Source of the DNA: Formicarius rufipectus
Lineage: Eukaryota > Chordata > Aves > Passeriformes > Formicariidae
DNA: 64,000 nt
Direction of reading: 5' to 3'
Assembly (NCBI GenBank): GCA_013399695.1
Contig: VXAU01002502.1
Span: 1,770,704-1,834,703 of the forward strand
Part shown: one piece after another, positions 1-12,125 of the stretch
Layout of the letters: every line of letters starts with the position of its first letter
Position numbering within the stretch: the first letter of the stretch is position 1
The notes under the pieces: model-generated
Database searches by the model: none
Told to the model about the DNA's origin: nothing
Seen by the model: the letters and a program-made list of their open reading frames with translations, nothing else
Made by a program: the position numbers and the translations under genes

Positions 1-3000
1 GGGGGGGGGGCGGGGTGCAAAAAGCCAGAGTATTGGCTTGATTTTATAGCACTGTCTGGCATGAGACCAGAGCCTCCCTCGTGAATGGAGAGAGCCATCC
101 AATTTAGCCTCCGTAAGTGCATATATGAAGTTACAATTTCTGTCAAGTGACTTGTACTCAAGTTCATGTGTTTCACTGGAAGTGATAAAGTCTCATTAAA
201 ATGATTTGCAAGTCTTAATTTGCCCATTGTATTTCCTATAATCATCACTAAATGCGTGTCAATTTTTGTCCTCTTTTTCTAGGTAATTTGTGTGTGTTTT
301 GGTTTATTACTATCTATAAACTTAGCTTTTGGTTGGACTTAAAACTAACTCTATTAGAATTGTCAAGGCAGTAATTTAAAAACTGTTTATGGGATGGGTC
401 TCTGCCAACAATATCACATGAAACACATCTCCTTTTGTTAATGAAAATCCCTGGGGGTCTTTTTTCCTCTTTTTTCCTGCTCAGTGCCAAGGTTTCTCTT
501 CATTCTTTTTACTAAGGTGGCTTCCATTGCCTGGCTGTTAGCAATTCTAAACTTTTTCACTTGTTGCTCTTCATTTGTATGAGCACTTCTACATTAATCT
601 AAGGGATCTGATTCTCAGCACAGCACTCCTATGGAGTGCAGATAGGGACTATGTTTTTCCAGTGTCTTCTGGAAAGCCTTGACTTGTTTCAAGTCATTAC
701 ATCTTTGTTCAGCTTCCATGAAATTACACTGAAACCTCAGCCTGACATTTGTTTTCGTTCTCTATAGTTGGTCTCAGACCTCAGGCATGGTCCTTTTTCT
801 GAATGGTGGATTTTTTTGTTTGTTTGGGATTCTATTGAGGGGAGTGTGATTTCTGTTGTTTGGGTGTGTTGGGATTTTTTTTTTTTTCAAAGATGTGTTA
901 AAACACAGACCAAACTCCTACTAATTTATGGTCTTCACTACTACAGGTAAATGAAGCATTTTGCACAGAAAGGAGCAGCTGCAACTAAATGTAGTGGAAG
1001 TCTTCTGATCATGTGATAAAAAGGACACTCAAGGCAGTTATGAGGACTGAGATAGTGATTTTCGCTATTTCATTTAAAGTTGAGAAAAAACAATTTTGTC
1101 CTAAGATACTGGTATATGAATTGTGGTTGTTACTTTTGAGTGCAAGCATGGTAAATTTATTTTGGTTTTCCATGCTCTTAGTTCTGGGGGCTTTTGAATT
1201 TATCTGAATGCTTGATTAGTAGAAGTGGGGCTGTGCAATATGTGCTAATATTTGAAGTCTAGTGGGGTGATGGGGTGGTGCTTAGCACAATGAATTGTCT
1301 GGATATGGGTGAAGACCAGGCTGTTGTGCTCAGGTGAAGTGGGGAAATAGGGAGCAGAGAGTAAACCACTATAAACCACTAGCAGTTCAATCAAGAAGGT
1401 TATTTGGGCGTGATAAACTTCATTAGGAGAGGGAGGTGCAAAGGGTTTTTGAGCTGCTTGAAGAATTTAGAAGAGAATCCAGAGTTCCTGAGTCCAAACT
1501 TTGTTAGGTCTTGGCGAGTACCTATGAAATCCACTAACAGAAAATGTGTGCTCCGTTTCCCCTTACATGCTAGTTCACACTGCTGTTGTAGGTTATACTC
1601 TTGTATCAGTTAGGAATGTCAGAATTCATGTGACTTCTTCAATTTTCATTTGCCCCCCATTCTCTCTGAGTATGTATTCTAGTTGTCTTTAATTACATGT
1701 TCACACACTGTCTTTCACTGGACTATTACTCAATTTAATGGGTGGTATTTGGAGTATGAATGAGAGTTGTATAGTTAATGAAGCTATTGTCTCTAGGGTC
1801 TCTGCTGTAACTTGGTGCTGAAAGTAACTTGGTGCTGAAATAAAATCATGTAGTGAATGAAACAGATAAATTAGGGAGAAGAAAAATAATGGTCTTCCAC
1901 TGGAAGCCATTCCAGAAGATTACTGTTGTCGTGGCTTTCAGCTTTGACATGGTTTAAACCAGCTTTTTATATATCCACAAAGCATTGCTCATTATAATGA
2001 CTTTAATATCTAGACACTTTGGTGGTAGATGTCTTTCAGTAGATTTGTAGACACCAGCACAGTAAGGAAGAAGAATGACCTGAGTTATCTTGATGGAAAT
2101 CTGAAGGAAGAAAACAAGGAAATAGTTAGAAGCATAGCTATAGGTGGTGCTGTGTTATGCCAGGGATCACAATCTTAAATGTGTGCAACACTGAAGAATC
2201 GATATCCTATTTCAGAAAGAGGGCTTAAGATATCTCTAAACCAGAACTGTATGACTAATCTTTTTTTCTCATATCAGTTTGGAGGAAAATCCTGGGAGAG
2301 TGTACTGTACCCCATCTTGTTGTTCTCAGCTAGTCTCTCACTATTATTGGGCTCATTCCATATAAATCCAGTGGAAGGAACCGAGGTATCACCATCTAGT
2401 TGAGGCCCTACTCACTGGCCAGCTCATTTAATAATAGAGGCTGTTTGAGGGTTGTGTACTTGATATGAAAGGAATATGTTTACCAGAGAATGGCAGAAAG
2501 CTAAATGGATCTTGGAATGGCTCCTCTTGTCAGTGATTGCAGACAGGTGTGAACTGCTCACATTGGCATGATAAAAACAGTTGTATTTGCATACTGAGAA
2601 TTGATGCCTTGAAATGCCTTTGGCACTTGGTGTTAGTTGTACTTCTCGAAAAATGCTGTGTTTAGAAATGCAGAAGGCTAGCCAGCACTGTTTTTGCCTA
2701 TGACTCTTGAGCCATGACACTGAAGGTTTGGAGCCTGGGTTCTTCCATGTGGATGCCACCACACTGGGGCTTTATGGCTGTAGAAGACTTGCTGCCCCGG
2801 CACGAAGTCAAGCCCACAAAGGTGCTAAGTACCCTTCCCCACCATCCATGTCTCCTACTGGCTGAATAAAGTTTAATGTCCCAGAGTGAGAAAGGAGGTG
2901 GTAAAGTAAGTGTGGACAGTGAACTTCACATTTTGTGAAGTGATATACTTCAACCAGTCGGTGTCTTTTTTTTTTCTTTTTTAAGCAGTGAGTGGAAAAG

Positions 3001-3660
3001 ATCTTTGTGAAATCACCTTCACAAAAGTATTTTCTTGTTTTGAATTCAACTTTATCACTGAACATTATTGGAAATGCTAGCAAGTTTGTTTGCTGCACAA
3101 CAGCTCACAATTGATAATTCATAATTAAATTAATTAAATCAATGAAAAGGCTTGCTAAGAACAGAGCAAATAAGTTACATGGAGTGTATGTGTGTGGGCT
3201 AGTTGGTGGTTGTGAGGTTATGGAGATTTTAATGGGCCACGGTAAATGTATCACTCAGTATTTACTGTGATGTTTTACTTCCCTACCTTTGAGAAAGATA
3301 TAGTAACATAGACTTTTACTTATTGGAAATCTTTTGGTCAAAATAAATCATAAATAAAATGCTTCTAGAGTGCTGAAAGATACTGCATTCATGAAGATGG
3401 TAAAGCACAAGTGCTCAATTCAGCAAAAGATAGTTATTTTTAATAAATAGTGCCCAAGAATGCGTACTTACGGATGATTGTTCTAAAGTACTAGTGCATC
3501 TCCTACAGTATGGACTTTCCACATTTACCTATATAATAGCATTCTATTTTTAGTGTAATATGTAAAAAAAAGTAAGTGTAAGCCTTTCTAAGGAATTTTT
3601 AAATTTGAGCTTAAAAAAAATTCACCTCTGGGTAACTAGGCTTGATTATATGCCATTATG
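1..3660. other. Non-genic AT-rich stretch
   Basis: No exon, RNA gene or recognisable mobile element could be supported here on either strand. The first 15 bases are ten G, one C and four G, which may be a simple repeat or a sequencing edge. A 17-bp tandem duplication lies at 1807-1840. The longest open frames (a minus-strand frame of 112 codons at 2424-2762 and one of 96 codons at 2808-3098) show no known motif, no sensible splice context and no coding-like composition. The stretch is best read as intronic or intergenic. Confidence 0.5.
1807..1840. repeat. 17-bp tandem duplication
   Basis: The unit gtaacttggtgctgaaa occurs twice head to tail with no mismatch (1807-1823 and 1824-1840). This looks like a recent slippage or template-switch duplication. 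No function is implied. Confidence 0.85.
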
Positions 3661-3664
3661 GCAA

Positions 3665-3922
3665 AGGGGACATTAACAGATTGTTTTATTTCTTCATGAT
3701 AGTGTATACTTTCTTTTTGCCTTAAGAAAAGAAGTCCCACCTTGTAGGTGAAAAACTGGTGATATCAGTTTTCCTGATTTTCATTTAAATTGTTTTCTTT
3801 ATATAAGATGCTCAACTGCTTTTAACAGAAGAAAATTTCATCAGAATCATCAGTTCCATCTTCTTGATCGTTGTGATGATTGTCTTCTGCTCCTTCCTTC
3901 TTTGTTGCGCACTCAGGTTTTT
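3665..3922 (-). CDS. Possible terminal exon of an unidentified minus-strand gene (acidic C-terminus plus 3' UTR)
   Basis: On the minus strand an acceptor-like AG (3923-3924) is preceded by a short T-run. It is followed by about 32 open codons that end in TAA at 3822-3824. The peptide is strongly acidic and hydrophilic, with lysine near its start, two histidines in the middle and the C-terminus EDGTDDSDEIFFC. An AATAAA signal lies about 130 bases past the stop (minus strand, plus positions 3685-3690), which would give a compact 3' UTR. The segment has a few CpG dinucleotides, unusual for its surroundings. Against it: the acceptor pyrimidine tract is short, 32 open codons can occur by chance, and I do not recognise the protein. 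No upstream exon could be joined with confidence. The coding part would be 3822-3922. Confidence 0.22.
3685..3690 (-). promoter_or_regulatory. Candidate polyadenylation signal AATAAA
   Basis: A minus-strand AATAAA lies about 130 bases downstream of the stop codon of the possible terminal exon. The hexamer is common by chance in AT-rich DNA, so its value depends on that exon being real. Confidence 0.2.
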
Positions 3923-6297
3923 CTAAAAATGCAATTTCCCGAAAAGGTCACAGTTTTCCTGAAGGATTTCATTAGCATGTAGACAATAACAGATTACAAA
4001 CAAAAGCAATAAAATACAATATGATTTTTAAAATATTTACTCTGGCTTTAATTGCTCAATTATTATGAGTTTTAGAGTTTTTGAGGCTGACCTCTAGTTT
4101 AAATAACTAGTTCTATTCAGTTTTCTTTAAATCAACTGAAGAGTGCTTGTAACCTGATACCTGAGTGTGAGAAATGCAAGTTAACCTTTAACCCTTTATT
4201 GAGCTTACTTTTTATCACTATTGTTTTTTCTTAAGTTGCTTTCTGAATTACCTGCCCCCCATTGTGCATTGCAGAACTGATTTCAACAGGTGTTTTCAAC
4301 AAGTAGATATTTGTTAACAGTTGGAGGAAAAGGAGTGATGGAAGGGGCTGTGGTACTTTGGGAAATTTAGGGGCAACTATAGCCCCTTCTTTAGAACCTA
4401 CTCCATTTCGACAATTTCCCCAGCCCCCAAACAGTAGTACATTCACATGCCCTGCCAAATACGGGCACAGCAAACAGGGCAGTCCTCAGGCTTTCTGTGG
4501 CCTCAAAGTTTGTCTGTGTAAGAAAGATTTCTCAAAGATTTCTTCAAATTTTGCTTTCTTAGCACAGTTAATCCAGCTTAGTTTGAGTAACTGCAAACCC
4601 TGGTCAAAATAATGACTTTGTGTACTTAGAGGTCTCTTGTGGTGCCTGTGAAGTTAATGGCACAGGGCGCTGTCAGTCCTGTGCCTGCAAAAGCACTTCC
4701 ATCTGGAGTTGTGGAACATCTGCATCCTTTTAAGTGTGACAGTCCCTGATGCATCTATGATGGAGATGGAAGGGGATGTGTGTCATTTTACTCAGTGGTA
4801 GGTGTATTTGGCTCTGGTTTTCACTTTAACTTTTCTGTAAGGCTCTCCCAGAGAAAAAAATGCTTGCTCATTTTACAGCTGTCAGAGGATACCCCCTGAT
4901 TTTATACACCTTGGATCCTTAGGGGGAGAAAACAAGTTTATTATTTATTCTTTAATTCATGTTTAGGTCATGTCCCTTTCTTGACCTGTCATGTCTTTTT
5001 CAGGCTGAAGGGTTGCAGTTATTTCTTCTGCAGAAATAATGTGGTATCTTGTTACTTAGAAATATATTTCAAGCTCAGCTGCTGGAAGGAAAAGCTCTCA
5101 TTTGGTGTGTGTCTGGCTAGTTCAGCTTTCGAGTATGGCTAGGGGAAAATGAGTGTGAAGGCTCACCAATGCCTTTTTAACTCCTGCTGAATTCAACAAC
5201 TATAAAAATATATTTGCTTTTCCTTTACAGACATCCTGTTCAGAATATTACTGTGAATTCTAATCTAAACCTTATGCACTGTGAACCAAATTCCAATGTG
5301 ATAAGACTGGATCTTTAGGTTTTAACTTGACCACAGTAACAGACTGTAATTATCCATAGAAATAAGGCTCTAATTTTGGAACTAAAACTTAGTTTTAACC
5401 TTCCTGCTGTACCACCTGTGGTAGACTGAGCTTGCCACGCAGTGCATTTGACTTTCTTGGCCAAAAGTTTTGGAGACCAAAATATATTGTTCAGAACACT
5501 GTGCAGGAGTTGACATCTCATTAACCAGATAGGTCTGTAATGATGACTGTTCTTCCTTAAAAATTAGTTGCTGTACTTAAATGCACAATAGCACTTTGAT
5601 TTATGTTATTGTGGTCAATTAGAGCACAAAAATTGAAACTGAAGTGCTTTGTGATTCTGAAAGAAAGATAAGCAGAGGGACAATACTGCTCTTCCTTTTT
5701 GAACAACAGGTAAACAGAAGGGAGGTCAAGACAGTGAAGATGAGACTGCATTTTGGACTTGAAAAGATTGGTGTAGTTGCTAGTTTGTTTTGTGTTTTGT
5801 TTTTTGGTTTTTTTTTAAGTGGTAAGATTAAAATTAAGGAAATAGTTCTAGAACACTTCTTAATCTCTGCACTGAACTTGTCATATTGCTTTATACTTCA
5901 TAACTTGCATTAGGACCAACAATCAGTAAAACTAAACCAATTTCAAGGTTCTGGAAGACCTCGGAACTGTTAGAAACTTGGTTAAATGTTGCAGCCTAAC
6001 AAGACAAAAATAGCTTTTAAGTTTCCATGCAAACTTTAAATTTCTGGATTTCATGTATTAATATTTTAGTGCTCAAGTATTTGAAAGAAAGGTCAGGTGT
6101 TCAGCGGAGCCTCATATCCATGCAGCATGTGTAGAACTACTTGAAATAGTATCTTTTCTAAGCCACTCCATCCTTGGAAACGTGAGACTAAAGATTGATT
6201 TGAGAAAGATATCTGTAAAAGACAAAATCTGTACAATATTAGGAATAAACCTTATGTCTCACTGGTAATTTTCAGTTATGAATCTGCTTTTAAAAAA

Positions 6298-6317
6298 TGA
6301 AACTAACGTTAGTTTCA
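6298..6317. repeat. Perfect 20-bp palindrome
   Basis: The sequence tgaaactaacgttagtttca is identical to its own reverse complement, with no spacer. The flanking bases do not extend the symmetry. It holds two inverted GAAAC half-sites around TAACGTTA. It could be a binding site for a dimeric factor or a chance event. No terminal-repeat partner or associated ORF is visible. Confidence 0.9.
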
Positions 6318-7372
6318 GTATCATTCTTTTGTTTTTGTTACATTTTTGTCATGACTTGTGTTCAGAAATAATTTGAATGTTCAAAATGATTTTAGTGAAT
6401 CTGCAATTGAGCAAGTCCAATTTATCTCTTGTCCTGCAAACCAATTATAGTAAATTACAGTCATTCAGAACCTAAAGACTGTAATAACTCTGACAAAATT
6501 ATGAGCAAACTAATGGGTCATTTATTATCAGATAAGTTAGCTTTCCTTGAAAATGAATATATATTCTACTCTTTTCCCTTCTAACTCAAGAACGGCTGTT
6601 AAACAAAGAAATGTGAAAGGTAGCCTGCTATATTACTATAATTCTACCTCACACTGTGTTAACAAAGATCTGTTAGATTGCAGTAATATTTTACCAGTAA
6701 CAGAAATGACCAAGTTAATTTTTTTCTCAAGGGAACACTTGTTAACCGTGCATAGTTTTCTGTGAGATGACTACAGTCTAGGTAATATTACCCTGGAGAG
6801 GGGAAAAATTATCCAGTGTTCTCGATGCTAAGAAGAGTATTTGTATTAAAGGCTATTCTCACCATTTTAAGTTTTGTTCCTAATCAGAAAGTAGAACGTT
6901 TTTGTTCAGTAATTTCTTCGTAGGGTATATCTGTGGAGTAAAACATCAACAAGAAAGCAGACATCATGGAGGTACTTTTAAGTAGGTATTGTCCTAAAAA
7001 TTGATGAAGCTGATTGTTTGCAGATAAATTTAAAGATGTGTATGTTGAAATCAGATACAAATGATTTTTTTTTTTACACAGCAACAGTAATCACATGTCA
7101 TCACATGCAGATCAGGATATGTGCTATCTGGTATTGGCACAGTTCATGTGCAAAACTCAAAGGTAAAAAGTTGGGATTCTGTAAGTCTAAACATTTCTAA
7201 CCACATTTTGGGTTTGTTTGGTTTATATGCTTTTTCCTACATACTTTATTGGTCTATTAGTTGGTCTAAAATTGAAGTTGTTCCTGTTCTGAAGGCTGAA
7301 ATATTTTCATATGCATGTCAGAGAAACCTGATGCTTCTTTAGTAAGCATGTCTTCTCTAATTTGAAACTTAC

Positions 7373-7412
7373 TTTTGGCACTTAGTTATGAGCTCTGGGT
7401 TTAATTGTGTGC
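7373..7412 (-). other. Splice-flanked 40-nt segment (candidate micro-exon or pseudo-exon)
   Basis: Read on the minus strand, a pyrimidine-rich tract ending CTTAG comes directly before this segment, and a consensus GTAAGT donor (plus 7367-7372) comes directly after it. One of three frames is open and reads TQLNPELITKCQ. Its phase cannot be joined directly to the possible terminal exon at 3665-3922, so another exon between them would be needed. Chance pseudo-exons of this quality are common. Confidence 0.12.
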
Positions 7413-7804
7413 CTAAGAGGGGAAGAACATCAGTTGATCTCTTGTCTATAGGTGGAAGCACTTCTGAGATGTTTTAACAGAGTAATTGATTGGTGTGACC
7501 AACCAGCCTAATTCATGGAGTTACAGGGCAACGAAGGAGGCATTTAAGCCAAGGACAGTTAACAGAAGGGTTCAAAAAGATCAAAACTCTTTACTAATAT
7601 CAATAAGTGCAAGGGCTATCTAAGCCTCAAACTGCCAAGGAAATAGGTTGCTGAAGGTTGTTACTTCTGATGAACTTAATCCAAGCAGGATGATGGCATT
7701 TGGAGATGAAATAGTTTTTAATTTGACTTGAGACAGCAGGAAACTAAAGGTAGAAGGAGAAATGTGAGGATGTAAGCCATCAAAATACTTTTTATTCTTT
7801 CAAG

Positions 7805-7859
7805 CCATTGGAAGAAATGTAACAATTGTAAGCACCAAAACCATCACCTCACTTGGAAG
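7805..7859 (+). other. Splice-flanked 55-nt segment (candidate exon or pseudo-exon)
   Basis: A T-rich tract ending TTTCAAG comes before the segment and a GTAAGT donor starts at 7860. Two of the three frames are open. No protein family is recognised. The acceptor is only moderate. Confidence 0.1.
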
Positions 7860-8455
7860 GTAAGTACAGAGGAAATGTGTTGTTAATTCTGGTATCGATA
7901 CCTACCACCTGGACATGTCAGGGTACTTTTGCAGGCATCTTTGCTTTGCTAGACAATATCTCTGGGAACTAAACATTGTAATTGGGAATGTGGTTTAGTG
8001 GTGGATGTGGTTGTGTGAGCTTAATGGTCAGACTTTACCTTAAAACTCTTCTCCAAGGTGATGATTGTATCAATAGTTGTCTAAAACTCAGGTCAGTTTG
8101 CAGAGATGAGAGGAAGATAAGCACTTCTTTGTATTAGTAAATTTTAAGACACTGAGGGCCTGTAGTGAATAGGCCTGTGGTAGAATGTTTGTATTTCCCA
8201 GCTGTGCTTTCTTTGGTCCTGTCTCATCTGACCTCAGTCAACTTGGTGAGACAGAGTTGTTCTCTGGTATAGATGTACTTGCAGTTGAGTTATGCTCAAT
8301 TCTTTCTCCACTGTTCATTAGCTATTTAGTTTTTTCAGGATGGTTTCTTTTTCTTCCTAGTCATCTTTAGCAGGGTTTTTGAACAACTGTAATGTGTGTA
8401 AATAGACATTTTGAAGCACTAATTTGTGATAAATTTTTTCCTCTCAGTTGTGTAT

Positions 8456-8496
8456 GACAAGTAAAACACCGTCANNGACAAGTAAAACACCCTGTC
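8456..8496. other. Two-base assembly gap with duplicated flanks
   Basis: Two N lie at 8475-8476. The 15-mer gacaagtaaaacacc is present on both sides (8456-8470 and 8477-8491). This is the pattern left when two overlapping contig ends are joined without merging their overlap. A real tandem duplication is the alternative. Confidence 0.8.
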
Positions 8497-11400
8497 AGAC
8501 TATTATATTCTTATGGGGCCTGTTCTGTCAGTCTGTTTTTTTTATCACATGAGTGTCTTTGGCACCATTACTGTTAATGATGTGTTTGGAGAAGACAAAT
8601 CAGAAAAATTAGAAATAAGAGTTTAACTGATACTAAGAAATCAGTAAGTATCTTTCATAAAGGTATTACTAAAAGGTGTTACAGACTACTTTCATAAAGA
8701 TTTTTACTTATGATAAAGAAAATTAAATGGGATAGGGTTCAAACTGGAAAATCCAAGCTCCAAATAAATGCAACACACAAATTCTCGCTTAATTTTTTCT
8801 TGATGACAATTGGGTACTTGCAATGGCTTACTCGTTACACTTGAAATGAATTGGATTGTGACATTTCAGTAACCTTGTAACTGTTCTTGTTGCAACAATG
8901 AAGCACTACATTAGTCTCCATTCAGTCATTCTAGTAACTATGAGGAACATGATTAAAAATTTGAGGCCAAATGCCTATTTGAAATATTGGTTATTTATTG
9001 GTCCCACATCCAGTTTAAGTGATTAATAATTTAGCTTATAATGAAAAAAACCCTAGTACTTACTATCTTTGTTTCTTTCTATGAGAGTTGATTCAATTCA
9101 CCAAATAAAATAACTTTAAAATGACTGTTGCCGTACATGGCTTATTATATTTGGGAATTAGCTTTATTTTACAATGGAAGCTAATACTAAAAACTAAGCT
9201 CAATTGCAGACTTATGCAGAGTTATGTTGACTTGATTGCCAAATCATTTACATTCAAACTCCAGGGCACTGAAATATGTGCAGAAACTGTAGACTCCTTG
9301 AATGTTACAGCACTGTAAGCCATAAGAAGTAAGCTTTGGTTGGTTTCTATCAGTTGTCTGTAGGAAGGCAGGGGGAATTTATTGCTCAAGACAGGTTTTT
9401 TAAATGAGCAGAGAGTGAGGAGAGTTGTGCCATCACATGGACAATGGACTAGAAGAGAAATATAACAATACATTAGAATGGTGATAGCAGCTGTGAAGAA
9501 ACAAATTAGGCTTGTAAAGGAAAGGACCCTTGCCAACTTGGACTCTCTTTAGGGTTGTGCAAGATTGTGTTATCTAATGAAAAGCTTGGTGAAGATGCTG
9601 CATAGTTGAGAGGCAATTGAAGAATATGAAGATAAGAATATAAGAACTAATTGTCTAGGAAGTAAAATGATTGCTGAAGATTTGGGGGGAACTCTGGAAG
9701 GAGAGGAAAAATGAGGTGAAGGCTGAGCTGTGTAACAAACCTTTGAGGGTGTTTTAAGCAGAGAAAAGGATATTTTTGCATTTTACAGTTGCAGGTATTC
9801 AATGGGACAAGAGAAGTATATAAGAGATTTAAATATTAAGGAACAGATTTTAAAACAACATCCTTTTTTTGATAAAAAAACCTGTGGAAATTGAAATATG
9901 AGAAAGTTTGTGAGGGTAAATCAAGCACCACCAAAAAAGGACTTGGTTTCTACTGAGAAAAGAATGTGTCTGTTGTAGAGAAGTTGAAGTGTTCCTTTCT
10001 TTTCCAGTGAGTGAAGTGAGCTGAAGTGTTCAAGAAACATGGTTGACCAGTTTTGAATTGGAAATCAGTCATTATCTACTATGTCTTTTTGTGTTAAGTA
10101 TATCTTGCTGTTCTACTTTTATCTGCTGCTAAGTGGCAACAGCCACATGGCAGATGAAAAAGGAAAAACCTGCAGGGTGGCATTACAAAGTAGCTGTCTC
10201 CTAATTTGAGTGTTAAGATCTTGAAACCATCAAGCTAACTTTGTGAAACAAAGCTGAAGAAATTAAAGCTGATGCACTGGGCTGTTGAGTATCTTGTTCT
10301 GACTCTAAAACCAAATAGTACTACATAATTGTTTATATGTGAATTCCTGGCGAGTGGTTACTTCCAATGTGAATTTGAATCTTTCTGGCTTCAGGCTTTA
10401 ATATTCTGTCTAGTTAAACAGGCCATCAAGCACATACTTTGATTTCATAAGTTTTTTTGTTTTTGTAAGATTACATTGTCCTCTCCATTGTTCCCTTTAT
10501 CCACTATAGGTGTAAAAGGCTTATTTGTTCCTAAAGATATCTCCCTTTTAGAAAATTATCACATTTTCCTGATAATAAACTAGAGACACTAATAAATGTT
10601 CAGAGGTCTTTTAAGTTGGTTTTGCTTGTTATTTTGCTTGTTTGGTTGGTTTTAAAATACAATTACAATGGATAAAGAAATAGATCTAAAGGTATGTATA
10701 GGGGATGCTTATTCACAGTCCCTCCTGAAGGAATGGCTTTGACATGTGTTCATGCCTGGGTACAAATCAGGCAATCTGGATGCAGCAAATGCTGGAAAAA
10801 GCTTCAGCTGAAGTTGAACTCAGCTACCAGGGAACTAACTCAAAAACTAAAACAATAATGTAAATTTTCCAACTATATGTATTTTTTCATTCATATGTAT
10901 TTAAGTGTCTTCTCTGATTCCTATTAATAGAAGTGCTAGGGTGAGCCCTGGCGAATGTTCGGGTTCTGTTTCAAATACTCAGCTTCAAGTGGGAATGCCA
11001 AGTCATGATGCACACATTTTCATCCAGTGCAAGCTGACTGGAGCAAATTGAGGAAAAAGTAATGAAATAAAGTATCTAATATTTGTTGTAGAATGAATTT
11101 GTTTTAAGTGAAAGTAAATAAGTGCGTCTTACAGGAAGTACTTTTTCTGACTTGGAGTTATGATTTCACATGTTATGTTACTTTTTTGTTAGTTACATTT
11201 TTGTTAGCTTCCTAATTATTTCTTCTTTTAAACTCCTGTTCCTCTGAAGGATAAATATCTAGTGACTTGTAATAGTAAAAATCCCTTCCTCAAGGTAGAG
11301 CACACTTGGTTCAAAATGTAACACAGGTAGTTTCAGAAGTTCTTGGTGTCAAAGCTTGAAATTGGGGCATTCCAGAGTATGGTGCCTGAGCTTTTAACAT

Positions 11401-11984
11401 TTGCTGTTTAGAGTTCTAAGCTCTGCATCTCAGCTTTCCATATTACTGCAAATGAACTTAGACTAATCTAGTGTTGAAGCTGATCATTCTGACCAAGTTA
11501 TCAAGGTCAGAGGGCTCTCTTAGTAGCACATGAATTTGTCTGACTTTGCTTTGCCAAGTCAGTGAAAATGGTGTCTAAGTGCGGTGGTTCCTAATAGAAG
11601 CATAACAGTTTCAGACATAAAATTTCAAGATGCCAATGAAGTGCAGTTAATGGAAGTGGTGTCAGGTTTTTGAAAACAAGAATATAAATGTCCATGTGGT
11701 GTGGATGTTACACATACACATGGTTTTGTATTTTAGTTCATGTAATTGTTAAATTCATTTGTAATTCTTTAAGCTTCTGGGGAGAGACTGGGTAAAATAT
11801 CTTGCATGTGAGTTGGATTATTTCCCTACTCTTAAAATAAACATTACAATACCTTCTATCTATAGATATAAATAGCTGGATAAATATTCAGTTGACCATT
11901 TTGTCTATGGGGGAATAACTTAAGGTCTTCCAAGCTTGAAGTATGAATGTGGTTGCCTAAATTGGAAGTTAGCAGACCAAACAC

Positions 11985-12125
11985 TGGTGGTCATGCTTCA
12001 TCCCTGCCAGTGCTTGAGGCATCTGGACAATGCATTTAATAATCTACTTTAACATTTGGTCTCCCTGAAGTCAGGCAATTGGGCTAGGTGGTCCTTTCCA
12101 ACTGAAGTACTTGATACTATTGTAA
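11985..12125 (+). mobile_element. CR1 LINE 3'-end fragment (decayed)
   Basis: This stretch reads like a plus-strand CR1 3' region. It has the run 'tgccagtgcttgaggcatct' near the start and 'ggctaggtggtcctttccaa' near the end, followed by a degenerate ACTATT-like tail at 12115-12125. CR1 is the dominant non-LTR retrotransposon of birds and its copies are usually truncated at the 5' end. No reverse-transcriptase ORF remains. Boundaries are approximate. Confidence 0.6.

Larger units (their letters stand above)
3923..11984. other. Intronic or intergenic stretch
   Basis: About 8 kb without a supportable gene. Notable items are a perfect 20-bp palindrome (6298-6317), a short splice-flanked segment on the minus strand (7373-7412), another on the plus strand (7805-7859), and a two-N assembly join with duplicated flanks (8456-8496). 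Open frames such as 9222-9536 minus (104 codons) have no recognisable domain. Confidence 0.5.

Noticed and set aside
2424..2762. 112-codon minus frame
   Set aside because: No motif, no supporting splice context and no coding-like composition. A frame this long is expected by chance in 64 kb on six frames.
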